20,019 nucleotides of DNA, from the NCBI GenBank assembly GCA_034660035.1, contig JAYEIJ010000012.1:1-20019 (forward strand). Reading direction: 5' to 3'. This DNA comes from JAHEEL01 sp034660035 (lineage in GTDB: Bacteria > Actinomycetota > Acidimicrobiia > Spongiisociales > UBA5794). Below the pieces are notes generated by a model, which was given only the letters and a program-made list of their open reading frames with translations, had not been told where the DNA came from and ran no database searches. How positions within the stretch are numbered: position 1 is the stretch's first letter; every line of letters begins with the position of its first letter. Shown in pieces: positions 1-6,939 of the stretch. A program made the translations under genes and the position numbers.

Positions 1-519
1 ACACCGGTCTGCCCGGCGGCCGGTCCTGCGCCGGTGACGGTGGCATGGCGCATCTTCCGCGCTTTCCCTCTGGCATTACCCGAGCCGACGTTCGAGCCGC
101 CGGAATCCGGTATCACAGGACTCCCCACGTACCTCGCAACTCCGGACCCGGCCGACATCACACACTCCGAGGTTCTCCCCGACGGGAGGAGACTCGAGGT
201 TCGGGCGAGCGTTGCGGCGCTCGTCGTCGACTGGGGTGACGGTGAGAAGGAGGACTTCGAATCCTATGAAGCGCGGTCGTATCCGGCGGGGAGCGTCACT
301 CACAACTACACGACCAAGACATGCGATGCGACCTACCGGGCGGAGCATCCGTCCGGGGGGAACTGCCATCCGACCCTCGAGGCCTACCCGATCAAGGCAA
401 CCTTCACCTGGGCGGGTCGCTACCGGGTGGGCGGCGGGTGGATCGATCTCGGAACGCTCGACCGAACGGTCACGGTCCCCTACGACGTAGACGAGGTCCA
501 GGGAGTGCTTGAGCCGTAG
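1..519 (+). CDS. PKD-like surface/secreted protein, 3' part only
   Basis: The frame is open from the first base, so the gene begins upstream of the window and the start is not visible. The fragment (about 172 residues) contains a VVDWGDG motif followed about 35 residues later by SVTHNY. That pairing resembles the WGDG...H-Y pattern of PKD/Ig-like extracellular domains. Two cysteines (in KTCDAT and GNCHP) lie between these motifs and the C-terminal beta-rich part (IKATFTWAGRYRV). I infer an extracytoplasmic beta-sandwich protein of unknown function. The last sense codon CCG and the TAG stop (517-519) are part of the first unit of a CCGTAGT tandem array, which suggests the repeat has reached into the gene's end. 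The neighbouring gene downstream is convergent. Confidence 0.6.
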   Translation, partial: TPVCPAAGPAPVTVAWRIFRAFPLALPEPTFEPPESGITGLPTYLATPDPADITHSEVLPDGRRLEVRASVAALVVDWGDGEKEDFESYEARSYPAGSVTHNYTTKTCDATYRAEHPSGGNCHPTLEAYPIKATFTWAGRYRVGGGWIDLGTLDRTVTVPYDVDEVQGVLEP

Positions 520-559
520 TCCGTAGTCCGTAGTGGGGAACCGCAGTCCGTAGTCCGTA
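514..559. repeat. CCGTAGT heptamer tandem array (locus 1)
   Basis: Three perfect tandem copies of CCGTAGT occupy 514-534. After GGGGAA come CCGCAGT (541-547), CCGTAGT (548-554) and a partial copy to 559. The first unit contains the TAG stop of the upstream gene. The same word recurs at 6856-6882. There are no spacers or dyad symmetry, so this is a simple short-tandem repeat, comparable in kind to cyanobacterial STRR heptamers. Confidence 0.9.
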
Positions 560-561
560 CG

Positions 562-582
562 ATGGCTCATGGCTCATGGCTC
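562..582. repeat. ATGGCTC heptamer, three perfect copies (locus 1)
   Basis: Three exact tandem copies of ATGGCTC lie between the CCGTAGT and CCGCTACT arrays of the same spacer. The unit has no sequence relation to its neighbours, so three different words are stacked within about 125 bp. Confidence 0.9.
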
Positions 583-590
583 GTCTTCCT

Positions 591-637
591 CCGCTACTCC
601 GCTACTCCGCTACTCGGCTACTCGGCACTCCGCTACT
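591..637. repeat. CCGCTACT octamer tandem array (locus 1)
   Basis: Units in order: CCGCTACT three times (591-614), CGGCTACT (615-622), a 7-nt variant CGGCACT (623-629) and CCGCTACT (630-637). On the minus strand the last unit supplies the TAG stop (633-635) of the Ddn-family gene. The same word flanks the assembly gap at 6947-7046. Confidence 0.9.
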
Positions 638-1061
638 CAGAATCGCGCGGGTCGAGGAAGACAACCGGGATCTCGCGGTCGGTTCGGGACTCGTAGACGG
701 CGTAGCCGTCGTAGGCGTCGAGAACCTTCGGCCACCAGATCGCCCGTTCGTCCGGGGGTGCCGTCGTCGCCACGACGGGCCATCGGTCGCCGAGGACCTG
801 CACGTTCGCCCCGGGGTTCGCGAGCAGGTTCAGGTACCAGTGAGGGTGCTCATCCCTCCCGCCCCAGGATGCGATGACGATGAGCCGCTCACCGTCGCGC
901 AGGTAGAGGAGCGGCACCGTGTGTTGCTTCCCCGATCGTCGACCGGTGGTGGCGAGCAGGCACATGTCGTTGTCGACGAGGCGGCGTCCCACCGCTCCGC
1001 GCGTGCCGCGATACAGCACCCGGTGGAGCGACGACATGTACTTCGCCGTTCGGTCTCTCAC
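633..1061 (-). CDS. Ddn-family (nitroreductase/F420H2-dependent) oxidoreductase
   Basis: The 142-residue product matches the deazaflavin-dependent nitroreductase family (Ddn/PF04075 type). It is a small split-barrel protein with the family segment TTGRRSGKQHTVPLLYL around residues 38-54, then SWGG and HPHWYLNLLANP, and a C-terminal IPVVFLDP. Characterised members use reduced cofactor F420 to reduce quinones or nitro compounds, and are often membrane-associated. The usual length is 120-150 residues, so the gene looks intact. I chose the GTG start at 1061 because AAGGAGT lies 9-10 nt upstream on the minus strand (complement of 1071-1077). The TAG stop falls in a CCGCTACT repeat unit, so the last residues (S-E) border the repeat array. 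It diverges from the ugpB-like gene across a 181-bp spacer. The physiological substrate cannot be told. Confidence 0.85.
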   Translation of the reverse strand: MRDRTAKYMSSLHRVLYRGTRGAVGRRLVDNDMCLLATTGRRSGKQHTVPLLYLRDGERLIVIASWGGRDEHPHWYLNLLANPGANVQVLGDRWPVVATTAPPDERAIWWPKVLDAYDGYAVYESRTDREIPVVFLDPRDSE

Positions 1062-1144
1062 CAGGCGTGGACTCCTTGTTCAGCGATCGGTCGCAAGACT
1101 CACGGTACAGGGCGAACGCGGCCGAATCCCCAAGGTGGTACGTG

Positions 1145-1185
1145 TAGGATGAATCCGTTGGATGCCCGGCGCATTCCGGCGCCGG
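1145..1185 (+). promoter_or_regulatory. Possible -10 and inverted repeat ahead of ugpB-like gene
   Basis: TAGGAT (1145-1150) fits a TANNNT -10 box, but no convincing -35 was seen. About 15 nt downstream is a perfect 7-bp inverted repeat with arms 1166-1172 (CCGGCGC) and 1179-1185 (GCGCCGG) and a 6-nt centre. It lies about 58 nt before the ATG at 1243. It could be an operator or a 5'-leader hairpin. GC-rich dyads arise easily in such genomes, so support is modest. Confidence 0.3.
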
Positions 1186-1242
1186 TCAATGCGATCCGAC
1201 AGGCGGTACTCATGCCGCTTAGTCAACGAGGAAGGATGGCTC

Positions 1243-2868
1243 ATGAAAGGCCTATTGAGATACTTGGTGCTCCTGGCTGTGGTGGTGCTCGTCGCCGCCG
1301 CATGCTCGAGCGATGACTCCGATTCAGGAACCGAGACAACGGCTGCGTCGACTGAGACGACGGCTGCGTCGACTGAGACGACGGCTGCGTCGACTGAGAC
1401 GACNNNNNNNNNNNNNNNNNNNNNNNNNNNNNNNNNNNNNNNNNNNNNNNNNNNNNNNNNNNNNNNNNNNNNNNNNNNNNNNNNNNNNNNNNNNNNNNNN
1501 NNNACGGCTGCGTCGACTGAGACGACGGCTGCGTCGACTGAGACGACGGCTGCGTCGACTGAGACGACCGCAGCGCCGAGTGGCGACGTAACGACCATCG
1601 ACTTCTGGATCGGGTTCACCGACACCCGGTTGGATTGGACCAAGGAGAAGGCAGCCGCCTTCAACGAGAAGCACCCTGAGTACAACATTCAGATCACGGG
1701 ATTCAAGGCATACAACGACGTGTGGGATGCCACCGTGCTCGCAGTGGACAGTGGGCAGCCGCCGGCGTTGATCCACTTCTTCGAGGCCGCCACGCGGCAG
1801 GCACTCGATGCGGTCGGACCTGATGGCAGTCCCTACTTCAAGTCGGTCACCGACGCGACTGCGGGCCGCACGGAGATCCTCGGTGAACCGGTCATTCTCG
1901 ACTCGGTCATCTCCGCCGCGCGCAACTACTACACGGTGAACGGGTCGTTCTATTCCATGCCGTGGAACACGTCCAGCACGGTCATGTTCTCGAACATGGA
2001 GATGTTGAACGCCGCCGGCATCACCGAACCGCCGGAGACGTGGGCCGACGTCACTGCTGCATGCGATGCGATCGCCGCGATCGACAACGCTCCGAGCAGT
2101 TGTATCACCTGGCCGAACCACTCATGGTTCGTCGAGCAGAGTGTTGCCCAGCAGGGCGAACTCCTCGCCAACAACGACAACGGCCGTGGCGCTCGTGCGA
2201 CCGAGGTGTACCTCGAGTCCGCCGGCATGCTCGCCTACCTCGAATGGTGGAAGGGCCTGTCGGATGCCGGCCACTACCTCTACACGGGCGTCCAGCGTGA
2301 CTGGGACGGCACAACGGCGGCCTTCTATGCCGGAGACGTGGCGATGCTCATCTACTCGAGCTCCGATACGTCGCTGATCACGAACACTGGTAACGAGAGC
2401 GGTATGGACTTCCAGGCCAGCTTCATGCCACGGAACGGGGATGTTGATTACGTCGGCAACCTGATCGGTGGCGCGACGGTCTGGATGCTCAGCGGTTTGG
2501 ATCCGGCGACGGAAGACGGAGCGCTTGCGTTCTTGAACTTCATGTCGAATCCTGAGAACGCCGCGGCGTGGCATCAGCTCACCGGATACGAAGCGATTAC
2601 CACCGACGCCATCGACCTTCTTGAGAGTGAGGGTTTCTTCGACGAGAACCCGAACAACCAAGTAGCGTCCGCTCAACTCGCAGCGGCGGCGGCCACCCCG
2701 GCTGCGGCCGGAGCGTTGCTCGGGAACTTCGTCGGCATTCGTGACGTCATCACCATCGCGATCGAGGACATCCTCGTGAACGATCTTGATGTTGCCACCC
2801 GTATGGCCGACGCCCAGGCAGAAGCTCAGAAGTCGTTGGATGAGTACGAAGCGCTCTTCGGAGGCTGA
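1243..2868 (+). CDS. ugpB: UgpB-like glycerol-3-phosphate-type ABC substrate-binding lipoprotein
   Basis: Lipid-anchored binding protein of a carbohydrate (CUT1) ABC importer. The ATG at 1243 is chosen because GAGGAAGG ends 7 nt upstream and the product begins with a signal peptide and lipobox (LVAAAC, Cys21). A Thr/Ala/Ser/Glu linker of repeated TAASTET follows, interrupted by a 100-N gap, and then the binding domain from about IDFWIGF. Similarity to UgpB is clear in GSFYSMPWNTSSTVMFSN, AFYAGDVAMLIYSSS, NLIGGATVWMLSG and AAWHQLTGYEAITTDA. In UgpB these regions form the glycerol-phosphate site and hinge. It is followed by two permease genes and glpD, which supports glycerol-3-phosphate or a glycerophosphodiester as ligand. 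The linker length is unknown because of the gap, so the 541-residue length is nominal. A different polyol-phosphate ligand is possible. Confidence 0.85.
   Translation: MKGLLRYLVLLAVVVLVAAACSSDDSDSGTETTAASTETTAASTETTAASTETXXXXXXXXXXXXXXXXXXXXXXXXXXXXXXXXXXTAASTETTAASTETTAASTETTAAPSGDVTTIDFWIGFTDTRLDWTKEKAAAFNEKHPEYNIQITGFKAYNDVWDATVLAVDSGQPPALIHFFEAATRQALDAVGPDGSPYFKSVTDATAGRTEILGEPVILDSVISAARNYYTVNGSFYSMPWNTSSTVMFSNMEMLNAAGITEPPETWADVTAACDAIAAIDNAPSSCITWPNHSWFVEQSVAQQGELLANNDNGRGARATEVYLESAGMLAYLEWWKGLSDAGHYLYTGVQRDWDGTTAAFYAGDVAMLIYSSSDTSLITNTGNESGMDFQASFMPRNGDVDYVGNLIGGATVWMLSGLDPATEDGALAFLNFMSNPENAAAWHQLTGYEAITTDAIDLLESEGFFDENPNNQVASAQLAAAAATPAAAGALLGNFVGIRDVITIAIEDILVNDLDVATRMADAQAEAQKSLDEYEALFGG
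1339..1566 (+). repeat. 21-nt in-gene tandem repeat (TAASTET linker), interrupted by gap
   Basis: A 21-nt unit encoding TAASTET occurs three times before the gap (1339-1401) and three times after it (1504-1566). All six visible copies are identical at nucleotide level, including silent positions, which implies recent expansion or homogenisation. It encodes the flexible spacer between the lipid anchor and the binding domain. Confidence 0.9.
1404..1503. other. Assembly gap (100 N) in lipoprotein linker repeat
   Basis: A run of exactly 100 N inside a perfect 21-nt repeat. The two bases before it plus 100 N make 102 nt. This keeps the frame but is not a multiple of 21, so the length is a placeholder. 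The copy number of the linker repeat is unknown. Confidence 0.95.
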
Positions 2869-2880
2869 TCGAAACGAACA

Positions 2881-2919
2881 CGGATCGGGGGCGGAGCGTA
2901 TGCTCCGCCCCCAGTATCC
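2881..2919 (+). terminator. Strong hairpin between ugpB-like and ugpA-like genes (attenuator/mRNA stabiliser)
   Basis: A perfect 11-bp GC-rich stem (2887-2897 with 2902-2912) closes a GTAT tetraloop. A lower stem of CGGAT (2881-2885) with ATCCG (2915-2919) extends it. No T-run follows, so it is not a textbook intrinsic terminator. It lies 18 nt after the binding-protein stop and 40 nt before the permease start. Such hairpins in ABC operons typically protect or terminate the upstream message so the binding protein is made in excess over the permeases. Confidence 0.7.
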
Positions 2920-2958
2920 GTACCGGTCGGTGGATTCATGTATGAAACCTGACATGAC

Positions 2959-4338
2959 ATGTTGATTCTCGGACTCGTTGTCGCTGCGGTCCTCGGTCCG
3001 CTCTACGTCTGGCAGAACAGCGACAGTCCGACGGTGAAGCGCTACGGCATCGGGTCTGCCGTTGCCGTACTCGGCGCAGCGGTGACTCCGCTTGCGATGG
3101 GCAGATGTGCTTTCGCTGAGGGTTCGAGTGGCGTGGACCACCTCTTCGCCTACAGCCTCATGGCAGGCGGGGCGTGGATTGCGCTGATCACTCTCCAGTT
3201 CCTCTTCGACAGAGCAGACGGCAAGAAGTCGGAGAGCAACGCGATGGCCGGTGAGATCCGCACCGGCGGATTCCGCATGGGATGGTGGGTGCCGTGGGTT
3301 CTGCTGTCGCCGACCCTGATCATCCTGATCGTGTTCCTCTACCTCCCCGCGATTCAGACGTTCACACTCTCGACGAAGCTGACGAGGCTGGGTGCCCCGA
3401 AGTCGATCGACGTCTGTTTCGGCAACTTCACCGAACTCTTCATCACGGACCCGTGGAAGCTGGTCGCATACCCGCTTCTCGCAGTCGCAGCGATCTACGG
3501 GGCCAGGTTCTGGCTCAACCATTCGGCACCCGGTACGTTGAGTCGCAAGGGCGCGGACGTTGCCTCGGTGTTCGCGATGCTCTCGATCTTCGTGGCTTTG
3601 TATGCCATGTTCTCACCGGGTGGCGGCGGCCAGGTCGCCTACCGCCCCGTGTATCTGAACACCGTCATCATCACCCTGGGAATCGTTGCCTTCGGCATGA
3701 TGGGTGGTCTGGCGGTCGCCTATCTCGCTTTCCGGACGATTCGGGGTGGGACCGTCTACCGAACATTCCTGATCTGGCCGTACGCCATCTCACCCGCTGT
3801 GGCCGGCGTCCTCTTCTTCATGATCTTCGATCCGACCGCCGGCATCTTCACCCACTTGATGGACTCCTGGTTCGGCATCGACGTCCCGAACTACCGGGAG
3901 AATGCGATCCTCGCCCAGGCCTCGATCATCCTCGCGAGCGGATGGAAGATCCTCGGCTACAACATCCTCTTCTACCTCGCGGGACTCCAGACGGTATCGC
4001 TCGACCAGGTCGAGGCGGCCGTCCTCGACGGCGCGTCGACCTGGCAGAGGTTCACGAAGATCGTTGTGCCTGCGCTTTCACCGATCACGTTCTTCCTGCT
4101 CGTCACCAACCTCGTGTACGCCTTCTTCGAGGTGTACGCAACCATCGATTTCATGACCAAGGGTGCGCCCGCAGGCAAGACTTCGGTCGCGATCTACGAG
4201 ATCATCCGGATCGGTGTGAAGAACGGCGACCTCGGCCGAGGCGCAGCTCAATCCGTTCTGCTCTTCATCGCCGTTATCGCTATCACCCTATGGCAGTTCC
4301 GATCGACCGGTGAACGTGTCACCTATGGGGGTGCGTGA
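2959..4338 (+). CDS. ugpA: UgpA-like ABC permease, enlarged (459 aa)
   Basis: Inner-membrane permease of the MalF/UgpA type. The EAA loop, EAAVLDGASTWQRF at residues 352-365 followed by IVVPALSP, marks contact with the ATPase. The conserved six-helix core is at about 109-131, 233-257, 268-290, 316-341, 373-392 and 430-447. Two parts are extra compared with the usual roughly 300 residues. An N-terminal 95 residues hold three hydrophobic segments (2-18, 30-48, 61-83). An insertion of about 65 residues between core helices 1 and 2 holds two more (168-184, 200-219). The start at 2959 has no good ribosome site; an upstream in-frame ATG (2938) runs into a stop. A start at ATG 3244 would give a more ordinary protein, but the upstream reading frame looks genuinely membrane-coding. 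It overlaps the next gene by one base. Confidence 0.85.
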   Translation: MLILGLVVAAVLGPLYVWQNSDSPTVKRYGIGSAVAVLGAAVTPLAMGRCAFAEGSSGVDHLFAYSLMAGGAWIALITLQFLFDRADGKKSESNAMAGEIRTGGFRMGWWVPWVLLSPTLIILIVFLYLPAIQTFTLSTKLTRLGAPKSIDVCFGNFTELFITDPWKLVAYPLLAVAAIYGARFWLNHSAPGTLSRKGADVASVFAMLSIFVALYAMFSPGGGGQVAYRPVYLNTVIITLGIVAFGMMGGLAVAYLAFRTIRGGTVYRTFLIWPYAISPAVAGVLFFMIFDPTAGIFTHLMDSWFGIDVPNYRENAILAQASIILASGWKILGYNILFYLAGLQTVSLDQVEAAVLDGASTWQRFTKIVVPALSPITFFLLVTNLVYAFFEVYATIDFMTKGAPAGKTSVAIYEIIRIGVKNGDLGRGAAQSVLLFIAVIAITLWQFRSTGERVTYGGA

Positions 4339-5186
4339 TGGCAGGACTATCGCCGGGAGTGAAGCGTCGAGGGTTCGCGAGAGGTCGGATGTGGCCGTAT
4401 CACATCGGTCTGACGGTGACGGCTCTCGTGATCGCGTTCCCCCTGCTCTATGCGGCTCTGATCTCCACGCAGACCAACGCCGAGATCTTCTCCTTCAAGC
4501 TGACGCCGGGCAGTTCGCTGATGGATCATTTCGAGATCGTTTGGGTGGGCAGGAACTTCGGAACGGCCATGTGGAATTCGACGGTGCAGTCGATTCTGGT
4601 CACGTTCGGTAAGACCGTGCTGTCCCTTCTCGCGGGTCTCGCGTTCGTCTACTTCAAGTTCCGGGGCAAGTGGATCGTGTTCTTCCTCGTGCTCATCACC
4701 CTGATGATGCCGACGGAGGTCATGATCCTCGCCATGTACCGACTGGTGTCGGGGTTCGGATGGCAGGACACGATGGCAGCGATCGTTGTGCCGTTCCTTG
4801 CGTCGGCCACCGGTGCGTTCCTGTTCCGACAGCACTTCGCCAATCTGCCGGCGGAGCTGCTCGAGGCATCACAGATCGACGGCGCTTCGCCTTTGCAGTT
4901 CCTCACCAAGGTGCTGATCCCGCTCTCGTGGAACATCATCGCGGCGCTATTCGTGATCCAGTTCGTGTACACGTGGAACATGTTCCTGTGGCCGAGTTTG
5001 ATCATCAGGGACGAGTCGAAGCAGGTCGTGCAGGCCGCTCTCCAGAATCTGACCAACGTTGGCGGATCGCTGACGTACGGACCCCTGATGCTTGCAGCGA
5101 TCATTGCGTCGATCCCGCCGGCGATCGTGTTCGTGCTCATGCAGAAGCCGTTCATGAGCGGCTTTGCGATCGGTCAGCAGAAGTAG
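4338..5186 (+). CDS. ugpE: UgpE-like ABC permease
   Basis: Second permease of the glycerol-3-phosphate-type importer, MalG/UgpE family, 282 residues, a normal length. Features: a short cytoplasmic N-terminus, a first helix around GLTVTALVIAFPLLYAAL, the EAA loop EASQIDGASPLQFL starting at residue 176 followed by VLIPLSWN, the family motif WNMFLWPSLII, and the C-terminal QKPFMSGFAIG typical of UgpE. The ATG at 4338 overlaps the upstream TGA (TGATG), indicating translational coupling. A GTG at 4335 is an alternative start. It would pair with the larger UgpA-like protein to form the membrane channel. The nucleotide-binding subunit (UgpC/MsmK type) must be encoded elsewhere. Confidence 0.88.
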   Translation: MAGLSPGVKRRGFARGRMWPYHIGLTVTALVIAFPLLYAALISTQTNAEIFSFKLTPGSSLMDHFEIVWVGRNFGTAMWNSTVQSILVTFGKTVLSLLAGLAFVYFKFRGKWIVFFLVLITLMMPTEVMILAMYRLVSGFGWQDTMAAIVVPFLASATGAFLFRQHFANLPAELLEASQIDGASPLQFLTKVLIPLSWNIIAALFVIQFVYTWNMFLWPSLIIRDESKQVVQAALQNLTNVGGSLTYGPLMLAAIIASIPPAIVFVLMQKPFMSGFAIGQQK

Positions 5187-5233
5187 GTCTTTCGACTCCC
5201 GTCCGGCTCCGGATAGACAGGTACGATCGAACC

Positions 5234-6841
5234 ATGGCACTTCGAAACACGGCGCTTGCGAAACTCAATGGCGGTTCCTTCGACGTTCTGATTATCGGAG
5301 GCGGGATCAACGGCGCGGTCTCTGCTGCGGTCCTCGCCGGACGAGGCGCCACCGTGGCGCTCGTCGACCGTGGCGACTTCGGGGGTTTCACGAGTCAGGA
5401 ATCGTCGAACCTCGTTTGGGGCGGCTTCAAGTACCTCGAAGGCTACGAACTCCTGCTCGTCCGCAAGCTCTGCGTATCACGGAACCGGCTCATCAAGGCC
5501 TATCCCGACAACATCAAACCGATCGCCTTCCTCGCGACCCTCGACGAGTCTTCACCGCACCCAACGTGGCTGGCGGCGCTGGGCGCAACCGGGTACTGGG
5601 GGATCGGGAGTTTCCGTACCCACCGGCCGCGGTATCTCAGTCCTGAGAAGATCGAACAGCTCGAGCCGGTCGTGAACACCGACGGGGCCGTCGGAGGGAT
5701 CGAGTACTACGACGCCTACCTCCCGGACAACGACTCGCGTTTCGTCTTCAGTTTCGTGCGGTCGGCGCTCGACGTCGGTGCGACCGCAGCGAACTACGTC
5801 GACGTGATCGGCGCCGAGCGGCGGGATGGGCGGTGGCAGGTCACCCTCCAGGACGTTGATGCCGGGGGTGATTCGTTCACCTGCACAGCGCGTGTCGTGG
5901 TGAACGCTGCCGGCCCGTTCATCGACGGCGTGAGCGAGGAACTCGACGTTCGGACCGATCATCGCATCGTGTACTCGAAGGGGATCCACCTCATCGTTCC
6001 GCAGATCACACCGGACGAGCGGGTGCTGGCGTTCTACGACGACACGGGACGGCTGTTCTACGTCATCCCCATGGGGCGGCGCTCGGTGATCGGGACCACG
6101 GATACCCGCATCGACACCCCGTACTCCGAGGTCACAGACGAAGATCGAGACTTCCTGCTTGGCCAGATCAACGCCAGGATGAACCTCCCGGAGCCGCTGA
6201 CGGCGGACGATATCATCGCCGAGCGAAGCGGCGTTCGACCGCTCGTGGTGGCCACAGGAGGGGACGATCAACAGGACGTCGACTGGACGAAACTCTCGCG
6301 TAAACACGAGATTGAGACGGACGACACCCGAGGCGTGATCTCGATCTTCGGGGGCAAGCTGACCGACTGTCTCAACGTCGGGGAGGAAGTCGCCGACGAG
6401 ATCGAGCGGCTCGGTGTTCCGCTCGAACCGGACACGGGCACGTGGTACGGAGAGCCGGCGAAGGCCACTCGAGAAGAGTTCTACCGCCAGGCCAGGCTGA
6501 TGCGTCTCGATGATCTCCGCCACAAACCGAACGTGGAGCCGCTGTCGGACCGTCTCTGGCGCCGCTACGGACGGAGAGCGTTCGAGATGCTCGATGAGAT
6601 CCGACGGGATCCGGCGATGGGGAAGGACATCATTGAGGGTGCCGACTACCTCCGGGTGGAACTGTGCCTTGCCGCCGAGACCGAGATGGTGACCAAGCTC
6701 GAGGACTTCCTCCGCCGCCGGTCGAAGATCACCCAGGTGATCAAGGAAGAAGACGTGCGATCGTCACCGGGTCTCCACGAAGCCGCGAAGATCCTCTTCG
6801 GCGACGACGCAGATGCGCGGCTGACGGAGTACTGGGGGTGA
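5234..6841 (+). CDS. glpD: FAD-dependent glycerol-3-phosphate dehydrogenase (GlpD family)
   Basis: The 535-residue flavoprotein would oxidise sn-glycerol-3-phosphate to dihydroxyacetone phosphate at the membrane and pass electrons to quinone. The FAD-binding Rossmann motif GGGING is at residues 22-27. Family motifs TSQESSNLVWGGFKYLE (53-69), SGVRPL (Arg335) and GGKLT (Lys375) are present. Compared with E. coli GlpD, the substrate Arg54 position is Lys66 and the HGG histidine is Trp62, while the adjacent Tyr is kept. TTYR after GGKL is replaced by TDCL. These changes may alter substrate preference. The start at 5234 gives the family N-terminus; the frame is open further upstream, but that stretch overlaps ugpE in another frame. 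It lies 47 nt after ugpE, so it is probably the last gene of the importer operon. Confidence 0.88.
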   Translation: MALRNTALAKLNGGSFDVLIIGGGINGAVSAAVLAGRGATVALVDRGDFGGFTSQESSNLVWGGFKYLEGYELLLVRKLCVSRNRLIKAYPDNIKPIAFLATLDESSPHPTWLAALGATGYWGIGSFRTHRPRYLSPEKIEQLEPVVNTDGAVGGIEYYDAYLPDNDSRFVFSFVRSALDVGATAANYVDVIGAERRDGRWQVTLQDVDAGGDSFTCTARVVVNAAGPFIDGVSEELDVRTDHRIVYSKGIHLIVPQITPDERVLAFYDDTGRLFYVIPMGRRSVIGTTDTRIDTPYSEVTDEDRDFLLGQINARMNLPEPLTADDIIAERSGVRPLVVATGGDDQQDVDWTKLSRKHEIETDDTRGVISIFGGKLTDCLNVGEEVADEIERLGVPLEPDTGTWYGEPAKATREEFYRQARLMRLDDLRHKPNVEPLSDRLWRRYGRRAFEMLDEIRRDPAMGKDIIEGADYLRVELCLAAETEMVTKLEDFLRRRSKITQVIKEEDVRSSPGLHEAAKILFGDDADARLTEYWG

Positions 6842-6856
6842 CCCGGCTTCGCCGGG
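6842..6856 (+). terminator. Short GC hairpin after glpD
   Basis: CCCGGC (6842-6847) pairs perfectly with GCCGGG (6851-6856) around a TTC loop, directly after the glpD stop. There is no T-tract. It could end or protect the operon transcript and is immediately followed by the CCGTAGT repeats. Confidence 0.4.
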
Positions 6857-6882
6857 CGTAGTCCGTAGTCCGCAATCCGTAG
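6856..6882. repeat. CCGTAGT heptamer array (locus 2, after glpD)
   Basis: Four degenerate units: (G)CGTAGT (6856-6862), CCGTAGT (6863-6869), CCGCAAT (6870-6876) and CCGTAG (6877-6882). It is the same word as at 514-559 and is again placed just after a plus-strand gene that faces a convergent minus-strand gene. Confidence 0.85.
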
Positions 6883-6905
6883 AACATGCCCTGTTCTGCT
6901 GGCGG

Positions 6906-6926
6906 CTGGTAGCTGGCAGCTGGTAG
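6906..6926. repeat. CTGGTAG heptamer array (locus 2)
   Basis: Three tandem units: CTGGTAG, CTGGCAG and CTGGTAG. It lies between the CCGTAGT and GCTACTCC arrays, in the slot occupied at locus 1 by the unrelated word ATGGCTC. Confidence 0.85.
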
Positions 6927-6939
6927 CTCCGTCTCCTCT

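Noticed and set aside
514..637. CRISPR array
   Set aside because: Units are 7-8 nt and directly abutting, with no spacers and no cas genes in the window.
2122..3522. Long minus-strand open frame opposite the ugpB/ugpA region
   Set aside because: It is a shadow of GC-rich coding sequence: rich in Arg/Glu, no recognisable motif, and opposite two clear genes.
4670..5233. Open frame upstream of and continuous with glpD
   Set aside because: It overlaps the ugpE-like gene in another frame and the translation has no domain. GlpD begins naturally at 5234.
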